This document shows, piece after piece, positions 6,898 through 12,160 of a stretch of DNA of 16,737 nucleotides (position 1 is its first letter; each line of letters begins with the position of its first letter). Under the pieces are notes generated by a model. The model was given only the letters and a program-made list of their open reading frames with translations, did no database searches and was not told the origin of the DNA. The stretch is taken from contig DATBDZ010000142.1 in assembly GCA_036276235.1 (NCBI GenBank), positions 1 to 16,737 on the forward strand, read 5' to 3'. Source of the stretch: JANWHF01 sp036276235. Its GTDB lineage: Bacteria; Planctomycetota; Phycisphaerae; Tepidisphaerales; Tepidisphaeraceae. The position numbers and the translations under genes are program-made.

Positions 6898-8049
6898 TTA
6901 TTCCGGCTTCACAGTGCCGGCGTAATTAAATTTCCCGTGCTCAATTTTTAGGATGACGACCGACTTCTTGGCGTTGTGCTCAGAGTCGATCGTCGTGACT
7001 CCGCTGGCACCGGGGAAATCCTTGGTGGCGGCAAGCGCATCTCGAATTTTGGTGCCGTCTGTCGAGCCGGCGCGCTTGATCGCATCCGTCATGATGCGCA
7101 TCGAGTCATACGCGAGAATCGCCATCGCATCGGGGATTTTGCCGTTGAATTTCTTTTGGTAATCGGCAACGAACTTTTTCACCTGCGGGCTGTCTTCGTC
7201 GGGCGAGTAGTGATTGGAGAAATAGCACCCCTCAATCGCCTGCCCACCGATTTTCACCGTTTGATCTGAATCCCACCCATCGCCTCCCAGAATGGGGCAG
7301 GTGATCCCAAGCTCTCGCGCCTGCTTGGCGATCAGGCCGGCCTCGGTGTAGTAGCCGCTGTCGAAAATCGCGTCGGGGTTGGTCTCTTTGATCTTCGTTA
7401 ACTGGCTGTGGAAATCGACGTCCGATTTTTCCGTGTAGGCGACTTCCACCAGAATCTGTCCGCCCGCCTTGGTGACGGCGTCGCGGAACACGTCGCGAAG
7501 GCCGACGCCATAATCGCTATTGGCTGGATAAAGGATCGCGAACTTTTTGAAGCCGAGATTCTTCATCGCGAAGTTGGCCATCGCGCTCCCCTGGAACGGA
7601 TCGATGAAGCAGTTTCTAAAGACGTATTGGTAACCTTTGGTGACCTTGGGATTGGTGCTGCCGGGCGAGAGCATTGGGATCTTCGCGTCTTCGCACACCG
7701 GCGCGATCGCGATGGAGCGGCTCGATGCGATCTCGCCAAGAATCGCGCAGACATGATCCTTGGTGATGAGCTTGTTGGCGGCGGTTTTGGCTTCGTCGGA
7801 GAGGGAGCGATCGTCTTCGGTGAGCACTTTCACCGGCTTGCCCAGCACGCCGCCGGCGGCGTTGATCTCATCCAATGCCAGGCGGATTCCTTCATCGGCG
7901 CTGACGCCGAACGTGGCGGTGTCGCCGGTCAGGGAGGCGACATGTCCGATAAGAATCTGGTTGGAATTAGCGCTGCCGGAATCGGATTTGTTGCAGCCGC
8001 TGAAGAACGCGATCGACGCCGCTAAAAGCCCGGTGAAGATCCACCGCAT
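6898..8049 (-). CDS. livJ: Branched-chain amino-acid-type ABC transporter substrate-binding lipoprotein
   Basis: This is the receptor of the importer, a Peripla_BP_6 (LivJ/LivK) type protein that captures ligand outside the inner membrane. The start at 8049 is supported by GGGAG 7 nt upstream and a lipoprotein signal (MRWIFTGLLAAS, lipobox FSGC, Cys19). Longer frames upstream would bury that signal. The 383-aa product has the family N-terminus ILIGHVASLTGD, then the usual LALDEINAAGG and a GEIASSRSIAIAP segment that lines the ligand pocket. Later come NSDYGVGL and the C-terminal lobe with AILAYDSM. The ligand is most likely a branched-chain or other aliphatic amino acid, but related receptors bind urea, amides or aromatic acids, so specificity is not certain. 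It is the first gene of the liv operon. Confidence 0.93.
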   Translation of the reverse strand: MRWIFTGLLAASIAFFSGCNKSDSGSANSNQILIGHVASLTGDTATFGVSADEGIRLALDEINAAGGVLGKPVKVLTEDDRSLSDEAKTAANKLITKDHVCAILGEIASSRSIAIAPVCEDAKIPMLSPGSTNPKVTKGYQYVFRNCFIDPFQGSAMANFAMKNLGFKKFAILYPANSDYGVGLRDVFRDAVTKAGGQILVEVAYTEKSDVDFHSQLTKIKETNPDAIFDSGYYTEAGLIAKQARELGITCPILGGDGWDSDQTVKIGGQAIEGCYFSNHYSPDEDSPQVKKFVADYQKKFNGKIPDAMAILAYDSMRIMTDAIKRAGSTDGTKIRDALAATKDFPGASGVTTIDSEHNAKKSVVILKIEHGKFNYAGTVKPE

Positions 8050-8097
8050 GTTTGCTCCCGAAATGCGCCGGCGCATTGAGCGCGGCACTGTTGCGCG

Positions 8098-8126
8098 AAT
8101 GTACCCGTGGTGGATTGATGCTGCAA
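8098..8126 (-). promoter_or_regulatory. Possible livJ operon promoter
   Basis: On the minus strand TTGCAG (8126-8121) and TACATT (8103-8098) are separated by exactly 17 nt. They would start transcription about 42 nt before the livJ ATG. The match is 3/6 and 4/6 to the sigma-70 consensus. A second TACATT lies on the + strand at 8134-8139, with a weak TGGATT 17 nt before it, and could serve the divergent gene. Confidence 0.3.
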
Positions 8127-8159
8127 GTTTCGCTACATTCCTGCCCCACAGGAGTTGGC

Positions 8160-9101
8160 ATGAGTTTACGGGCTTGGGCGATGGGGCTTGCCGCGATGTT
8201 GTTGGCGGCGCCATTGCTGCGTGCCCAGATCGCGCCCTGGCCGGCTTCGCCGCCCGTTACATTGGATGCGCCGCCGGCCGTGACGGCGCCCGCCGCAGAT
8301 CGTCCCATCTTTCTGGATGATGCGACTCTCTACCCACAGCTTGGCCCGCGCGAGGACAGTCAGGTCAACAACGGCGGCGCTCACTTTAACTTCGATCTCC
8401 GCTATCTGAGCAACTACATCTATCGCGGCGTCGATCAGACCACCATTGGAGTCGACCCGGAGAATTCGCTCCAGTTTGAAGGCAAGGCGAGCTTCGATCT
8501 AGGCGATTGGCCGCACCCGTTCATCGGTTTGTTCGTCAACGTTTTCAATGAGGATCCGGTTTCGCGATTCGAGGAAGTGCGGCCATTTGCCGGCCTGGAA
8601 TGGACGCTCAAGCCCTTCACGTTTGCCGGCGGGTTTAACGCTTATATCTATCCCAACCGTAAGCCACAGGATACGCAGGATGTCTGGGCGCAAGTGACGC
8701 TGAATGATGCGCTGATCGTGCGATCGCAGCACCCGTTTCTCTCGCCATACCTTTACGCGGCGTACGATGTCGCGCTGTATCACGGGTTCTACTTCGAAAC
8801 CGGCGTCAAACATGATTTTGTGCTGGACGATTTTGGCGTCGTGCTGACGCCGTTCGCGGATGTGGCGTATGTGCTTCAACAGCCTTATTTCGCGCTGCCC
8901 GGCGGGCATATCGACAGCGGATGGCAGCACTACGACATCGGAATGACCGGCTCGCTCTCGCTGAATAATTTGTTCAATGCCTCACGCCACAACGGCGAAT
9001 GGAGCGTGGTCGGCTACTTGTATTACACGGATGGAATTGCCAACCACTTGCGTGCCGACACGCTGGTATGGGGCGGGGTGGGATTGCGGTTTGCGTATTA
9101 A
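8160..9101 (+). CDS. Putative outer-membrane beta-barrel protein
   Basis: The start at 8160 has AGGAG 5 nt upstream and a clear signal peptide (about 1-23, ending LLRAQ). Frames starting earlier are rejected because they place this signal internally. The 313-aa product is rich in alternating aromatic and polar strands and ends with GVGLRFAY, an aromatic-terminated final strand typical of outer-membrane barrels. The stretch LSNYIYRGVDQT resembles the S-x-Y-x-x-RG motif at the start of TIGR02001/TorF-like proteins of unknown function, which is the best family guess. Residues about 25-60 form a Pro-rich linker. It is transcribed divergently from livJ across 110 nt, which might hint at a shared role in uptake, but this is weak inference. 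Confidence 0.7.
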   Translation: MSLRAWAMGLAAMLLAAPLLRAQIAPWPASPPVTLDAPPAVTAPAADRPIFLDDATLYPQLGPREDSQVNNGGAHFNFDLRYLSNYIYRGVDQTTIGVDPENSLQFEGKASFDLGDWPHPFIGLFVNVFNEDPVSRFEEVRPFAGLEWTLKPFTFAGGFNAYIYPNRKPQDTQDVWAQVTLNDALIVRSQHPFLSPYLYAAYDVALYHGFYFETGVKHDFVLDDFGVVLTPFADVAYVLQQPYFALPGGHIDSGWQHYDIGMTGSLSLNNLFNASRHNGEWSVVGYLYYTDGIANHLRADTLVWGGVGLRFAY

Positions 9102-9154
9102 CGACGGCGCGATGAAGGGATGACTGGGGACCGGAGGATCAGGCTTTCTTTCCG

Positions 9155-9258
9155 GGGTGCCATGTCCCACGCTTGCGTGGGCATGTCTTACGTCAACTCG
9201 TGTTTTCCCTCGCCGGAGCCCCAAACGCATGCTCACGCAAGCGTGAGGCATGGCACCC
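9155..9258. repeat. 31-bp imperfect inverted repeat made of two small hairpins
   Basis: Positions 9155-9185 and 9228-9258 are reverse complements at 28 of 31 positions. Each arm has its own hairpin: CCCACGC-TT-GCGTGGG at 9166-9181 and CTCACGC-AA-GCGTGAG at 9232-9247, flanked by CATG on both sides with one unpaired base. Two of the three differences between the arms (9233 and 9246) form a complementary T-A pair inside the right-hand small hairpin, so both small hairpins stay perfect. The element lies between the stops of the outer-membrane protein gene and atpC. Confidence 0.8.
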
Positions 9259-9297
9259 ATGGTTGCAGTGCCATTTACTCTGATCGCTATCGACGGG

Positions 9298-9693
9298 TCA
9301 CCGCCGTGCGATCTGCTGCTTCGCCCGTCCGCGCGCAAGCTCACGCTGGCGCTCTTCGATGCCCTTGGCATCGGTCGGCTTGCTCGCCTCGGCCTCGGCG
9401 TACTTGGCCTTGGCGGTTTCGAGATCAATCTTATCCGCGGGAATCGCCTGCTTGGTGAGAACCGTCAGCACGTTGTCTTTCATCTGGGCAAAGCCACCAT
9501 CAACGAAGTATGTGGTCGGCTGTCCGCCGGCGGCGAGATCGACGCGCAACTGGCCGATTCCCAGCTCCACCAGCAGCGGCGAGCGGTTGCTCAGAACGCC
9601 GATCTGCCCATCGTGCGCCGGCAGAATCACCTGCGAAACCTTCTCATCCAGCGTCTGCTGCTCCGGCGTTACCACGACACAACGAAAAGACAT
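9298..9693 (-). CDS. atpC: ATP synthase F1 epsilon subunit (AtpC)
   Basis: This subunit belongs to the central stalk of F1F0 ATP synthase. It couples rotation of gamma and the c-ring and can inhibit hydrolysis. The 131-aa protein has the N-terminal beta-sandwich (about 1-83), with TPEQQTLDE, the conserved HDGQIGVLSNRSPLLVELG stretch and VDGGFAQMKDN. The helical C-terminus (about 88-131) is Ala/Glu/Arg-rich and normal in length. GGGAG lies 7 nt before the ATG. atpD, normally just upstream, is absent: the neighbour on that side is greA on the other strand. The gene is therefore separated from the rest of the atp operon. A promoter of its own can be proposed at 9750-9778. Confidence 0.95.
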   Translation of the reverse strand: MSFRCVVVTPEQQTLDEKVSQVILPAHDGQIGVLSNRSPLLVELGIGQLRVDLAAGGQPTTYFVDGGFAQMKDNVLTVLTKQAIPADKIDLETAKAKYAEAEASKPTDAKGIEERQRELARGRAKQQIARR

Positions 9694-9749
9694 TGATTGC
9701 TCCCGTAGGGGTGAACAGTGAGTTCGCCCGTCAATTCCAGCGGGCGCGA

Positions 9750-9778
9750 AGTGTAGAGGATCGGGCCGGTGGAATCAA
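9750..9778 (-). promoter_or_regulatory. Possible atpC promoter
   Basis: On the minus strand TTGATT (9778-9773) and TACACT (9755-9750) are spaced by exactly 17 nt, each 4/6 to the sigma-70 consensus. Transcription would begin near 9743, giving a leader of about 50 nt. That leader contains a 6-bp hairpin (CGCCCG 9725-9730 with CGGGCG 9741-9746). The -35 box is 8 bp from the proposed greA -35, an arrangement of back-to-back promoters. Confidence 0.35.
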
Positions 9779-9786
9779 TTTGCACG

Positions 9787-9814
9787 TTGCCAAACCGATC
9801 TGGCGGGGTAAAAT
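9787..9814 (+). promoter_or_regulatory. Likely greA promoter
   Basis: TTGCCA (9787-9792, 5/6 to the -35 consensus) and TAAAAT (9809-9814, 5/6 to the -10) are separated by 16 nt. Transcription would begin near 9821, leaving a leader of about 180 nt before greA. It is the best promoter match in the window. Confidence 0.5.
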
Positions 9815-9831
9815 GCCTTCTTGCTTCAGGC

Positions 9832-9985
9832 AACCACCGCGCAGCGTCGCGCGGTGGTTCGCGTTTTGTAGGATGGTCCGTTCGGATCGATTGGTTTCGG
9901 ACCGAGTCGGCCCGTCTCTGTGCGAAAGTTTTAGAGACGGTTCGTCTGGGTGCGAGAGTTTTGGTTTTGGACGCACGATGCGTCC
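9832..9985 (+). promoter_or_regulatory. Structured greA leader with four hairpins
   Basis: Four stems follow one another in the untranslated leader. They are an 11-bp perfect stem (9832-9842 with 9849-9859), GGTCCG/CGGACC (9875-9880 with 9898-9903), CCGTCTCT/AGAGACGG (9912-9919 with 9933-9940) and GGACGCA/TGCGTCC (9969-9975 with 9979-9985). The first is followed by a short GCGTTTTG, a weak attenuator-like tail. An imperfect 22-bp direct repeat with 30-nt period (9913-9934 and 9943-9964, 18 of 22 identical) overlaps the third stem. It suggests regulation of greA by its leader. Confidence 0.45.
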
Positions 9986-9999
9986 GTGGAGTCGTTTTC

Positions 10000-10467
10000 A
10001 TGCAGCTCATGAGTGCCGAAGAAAAGGCGCAGCTTGAAAAGAAGAAGGAAGACCTCAACCGCGCGCTCATCGACGTGCAGGAACGCATCCGCCGGGCCGC
10101 GGCTCTGGGCGATCTTTCCGAGAACGCCGAGTATCACTTCGCCAAGGAGGAAAACCGCAGCCTGCAGCGCGAGATGGCGGAGCTAAACATGAAGCTCAAA
10201 ACTGTTGCGGTCGTTTCCAACGAGCATGTGCCCGATGACATGGTTTACCTTGGACACACGGTGAAGCTACTGGATTTGAGCGACGATACCGAGCAACTGG
10301 TTCGATTGGTTGGAGATGCGCAACCACCCAAGCCGGGGGATGAAGTACTGCCCGTGTCTGTGAATAGTCCCATGGGCGAGGCGCTCATGAAGGCGCGCGT
10401 CGGTGAGACGGTGAAGGTGAAAGCACCGCGGGGGACGATGGATTTTAAGATTCTTGAGATCGTCTAA
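10000..10467 (+). CDS. greA: Transcription elongation factor GreA
   Basis: GreA inserts into the secondary channel of RNA polymerase and stimulates cleavage of backtracked transcripts. The start at 10000 is chosen because GGAG lies 8 nt upstream and the length (155 aa) fits the family. The N-terminal coiled coil (about 5-75) carries the signature GDLSENAEYHFAKEE (37-51), with the tip acidic residues Asp38 and Glu41 corresponding to the catalytic pair of E. coli GreA. The C-terminal FKBP-like domain (about 80-155) includes LGHTVKLLD and the closing SPMGEALMKARVGE and DFKILEIV stretches. An ATG three codons on (10009) is a possible alternative start. It is a single gene with a long leader, divergent from atpC and convergent with the protease gene. 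Confidence 0.93.
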   Translation: MQLMSAEEKAQLEKKKEDLNRALIDVQERIRRAAALGDLSENAEYHFAKEENRSLQREMAELNMKLKTVAVVSNEHVPDDMVYLGHTVKLLDLSDDTEQLVRLVGDAQPPKPGDEVLPVSVNSPMGEALMKARVGETVKVKAPRGTMDFKILEIV

Positions 10468-10479
10468 TTAAGGGCTTTA

Positions 10480-10534
10480 CCGCTTGCGGCTTCGCACGGT
10501 TGTCTGCGCAGGAACCGTGCGAACCCGCAAGCGG
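10480..10534. repeat. 22-bp near-perfect inverted repeat after greA
   Basis: Positions 10480-10501 and 10513-10534 are reverse complements at 21 of 22 positions, with an 11-nt loop. The outer 10 bp of each arm are themselves a palindrome, CCGC-TT-GCGG (10480-10489) and CCGC-AA-GCGG (10525-10534). It begins 12 nt after the greA stop and ends 23 nt before the stop of the convergent protease gene. There is no T-run on either strand. It could act as a bidirectional transcript end by hairpin formation alone. Confidence 0.8.
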
Positions 10535-10557
10535 CGTACACATTTCCAAACACCCGT

Positions 10558-11619
10558 TTATTTCACCCCGCCCGATTCCACCGGCGTCACCTGCACTTCC
10601 AGCTTCTCCGTCCGACGAATCACCACAAGCGTCAACGGTACCCCGACATTCTCGTCGGTGAGCAGACGATGCAGATCATCGATCCCCGCGATCGATTTTC
10701 CCGCGGCTTCGACGATCACATCGCCCTCAGTCAAATCCGTTTTCGCTGCGGGACTGTCGGTTTCGATTCCAGTGACGAGCACACCCGTCTCGACCGGTAG
10801 ATTGAAGAACCGCACGATTCGCCGATGCAGTGGAACATTCTGGCCGGCCAGGCCGATGTAGCCGCGCCGGATGCGGCCATCGCGGATCAATCGCGACGCC
10901 ACAAACTGGGCCGTGCTCGCGGGAATTGCAAAGCAGATTCCCTGGGCGACGGGGATGATGGCGGTGTTGACGCCGATGACTCTGCCGCGCGAATCGACCA
11001 GCGGGCCGCCGGAGTTGCCAGGATTGAGCGCGGCATCCGTTTGAATCACGCCGTCGATCAGACGGCCATTGTCTGATCTGAACGAGCGGCCCAGGTTGCT
11101 CACCACACCCGCAGTCACCGTGTATTGGAATCCATATGGGTTTCCGATCGCGACGACGAGCTGGCCGACCTGGATCTTCGACGATTCGCCAAACTCGACG
11201 GCAGTGAGATTTGGCGCGTCGATATCGAGCACCGCCAGATCGGTATCCGGATCATCCCCGACAAGCTTGGCCGGATAGGTGCGCGAGTCGGCGAGCGTGA
11301 CGCCGATCATCTCAGCGCCATGCACGACGTGGCTGTTGGTCAGGATCAATCCATCGGGTGTGAAGATGAATCCTGACCCGCTGCCTCCCGATTGCCCGCG
11401 CCTTCGTCGGCCATCGACTTGATGCGAAGCGCGATGCCGCACTTCGATGTTGACCACCGCCGGGCTGGCGCGCTTGGCCGCGCTGACGACGGCGTTGGAA
11501 TAAGCGTCCAATAGCGGAGCGTCGTCGGCAGCCGGCGCTTGGGGTTCGAGGACGGCAGTACCGCCCAAGCCCGTCGCATCGTCACTCGGCTGGTTGATAT
11601 ATTGCAGAATCCGGTTCAT
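10558..11619 (-). CDS. htrA: HtrA/DegP-like serine protease with PDZ domain, no export signal
   Basis: This is a trypsin-like S1C protease. The triad is visible as His97 in TNSHVVHG, Asp127 in DTDLAVLD and Ser203 in NPGNSGGPLVD. One C-terminal PDZ domain (about 245-345) contains GVLVTGIETDSPAAKTDL and GDVIVEAAGKSI. The start at 11619 is supported by AAGGAG about 10 nt upstream. Frames extending to 11724 would run through the promoter and operator region. The 353-aa product opens with MNRILQYINQPSDD and about 50 polar residues. It has no signal peptide or membrane anchor, unlike most bacterial HtrA proteins, so it may act in the cytoplasm. A basic, Gly/Ser-rich linker (70-80, RRRRGQSGGSG) precedes the catalytic domain. 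It is divergent from an HxlR regulator, which may control it. Confidence 0.9.
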   Translation of the reverse strand: MNRILQYINQPSDDATGLGGTAVLEPQAPAADDAPLLDAYSNAVVSAAKRASPAVVNIEVRHRASHQVDGRRRRGQSGGSGSGFIFTPDGLILTNSHVVHGAEMIGVTLADSRTYPAKLVGDDPDTDLAVLDIDAPNLTAVEFGESSKIQVGQLVVAIGNPYGFQYTVTAGVVSNLGRSFRSDNGRLIDGVIQTDAALNPGNSGGPLVDSRGRVIGVNTAIIPVAQGICFAIPASTAQFVASRLIRDGRIRRGYIGLAGQNVPLHRRIVRFFNLPVETGVLVTGIETDSPAAKTDLTEGDVIVEAAGKSIAGIDDLHRLLTDENVGVPLTLVVIRRTEKLEVQVTPVESGGVK

Positions 11620-11639
11620 AAGCCTTCTCCTTGTGCGCA

Positions 11640-11669
11640 ATTCTAGGCATGTACCGGATATCAGGTGAA
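11640..11669 (-). promoter_or_regulatory. Possible promoter of the HtrA-like gene
   Basis: On the minus strand TTCACC (11669-11664, 4/6) and TAGAAT (11645-11640, 5/6) are 18 nt apart. Transcription would begin near 11633, just ahead of the AAGGAG ribosome binding site. The spacer overlaps an imperfect palindrome (ACC-G-GATATC-A-GGT, 11653-11666), a possible second regulator site. Confidence 0.35.
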
Positions 11670-11684
11670 GTACCCACTTTCTTG

Positions 11685-11698
11685 TGGTATACATACCA
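11685..11698. promoter_or_regulatory. Palindromic operator, probably for the HxlR regulator
   Basis: TGGTAT-AC-ATACCA is a perfect 6+2+6 palindrome in the 103-nt gap between the protease and HxlR genes, centred about 31 nt before the regulator's start codon. HxlR-family dimers bind short AT-rich palindromes of this kind next to their own genes. The assignment rests on position and symmetry. Confidence 0.55.
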
Positions 11699-11722
11699 AA
11701 AGGAAACCACCTAGGAGAACGC

Positions 11723-12031
11723 ATGCGCGAACATCAAATTCGCTGTCCCGCCGAAGCGACGCTGCAAGTCATCGGCGGTCGATGGAAAGTCCCCATTCTC
11801 TGGCACCTCGCCGGCGGCACCAAACGATTCTCCGAGCTTTCCCGTGCATTGAACGGCGTCACGCAGAAAATGCTCGCCCAGCAGCTACGCGAACTCGAAA
11901 GCGCCGGCGTCGTCCGCCGAAAGGTCTACCCGCAGGTTCCGCCGAAGGTGGAGTATTCGTTGACCGAAACCGGAAAGACGCTTGGGCCGGTCATTCAGGC
12001 GATGTGCCGCTGGGGGAAGGGAAGGGCATAG
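11723..12031 (+). CDS. HxlR-family winged-helix transcriptional regulator
   Basis: This is a DNA-binding regulator of 102 aa, normal for the HxlR family. The start at 11723 has AGGAG 5 nt upstream and yields the usual N-terminus. Family signatures are CPAEATLQVIGGRWKVPILW (8-27), KRFSELSRALNGVTQKML (34-51, recognition helix region), QQLRELESAGVV (53-64) and PPKVEYSLTETG (73-84, wing). The Cys8 position is the one used as a redox or aldehyde sensor in some members such as HypR; Cys95 is a second cysteine. A palindrome just upstream is the likely operator, so autoregulation and control of the divergent protease are plausible. Its TAG stop codon is the first three bases of the 12029-12160 repeat. 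Confidence 0.92.
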   Translation: MREHQIRCPAEATLQVIGGRWKVPILWHLAGGTKRFSELSRALNGVTQKMLAQQLRELESAGVVRRKVYPQVPPKVEYSLTETGKTLGPVIQAMCRWGKGRA

Positions 12032-12160
12032 GAGAGGAGTGAGGAGCCAGGAGCCAGGAGCTAGGAGAAAACGGAAGCGAAAGACGGGCCATCCGCTCCC
12101 GTTTCCTCTCCTGACTCCTGGATCCTGTCTCCTTCCACTACGCTCCTGTCTCCTCTCCTA
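12029..12160. repeat. Inverted repeat of GGAGNNA heptads ending both flanking genes
   Basis: The ends are an 11-bp perfect terminal inverted repeat: TAGGAGAGGAG at 12029-12039 and its complement at 12150-12160. The left arm has five in-phase heptads of form GGAGNNA (12036-12070). The right arm has seven in-phase heptads (12105-12153), five of which end in CTCC, the complement of GGAG. The inner ends also pair (12065-12079 with 12094-12108, 13 of 15). One strand of each arm is almost pure purine. The TAG at the left end is the stop of the HxlR gene and the TAG at the right end (minus strand) is the stop of the cytochrome gene. Confidence 0.8.

Noticed and set aside
2746..8049. Novel defence or accessory system in the minus-strand cluster
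   Set aside because: All five genes match the standard livJ-H-M-G-F order and motifs of a branched-chain amino-acid-type importer.
8052..8159. Upstream extension of the outer-membrane protein gene
   Set aside because: The ATG at 8160 has a good ribosome binding site and a signal peptide. The extension would bury it and overlap the divergent promoters.
10480..10534. Classic intrinsic terminator of greA
   Set aside because: The stem is strong but no T-run follows on either strand, so it is listed as an inverted repeat with a possible, unproven role in transcript ending.
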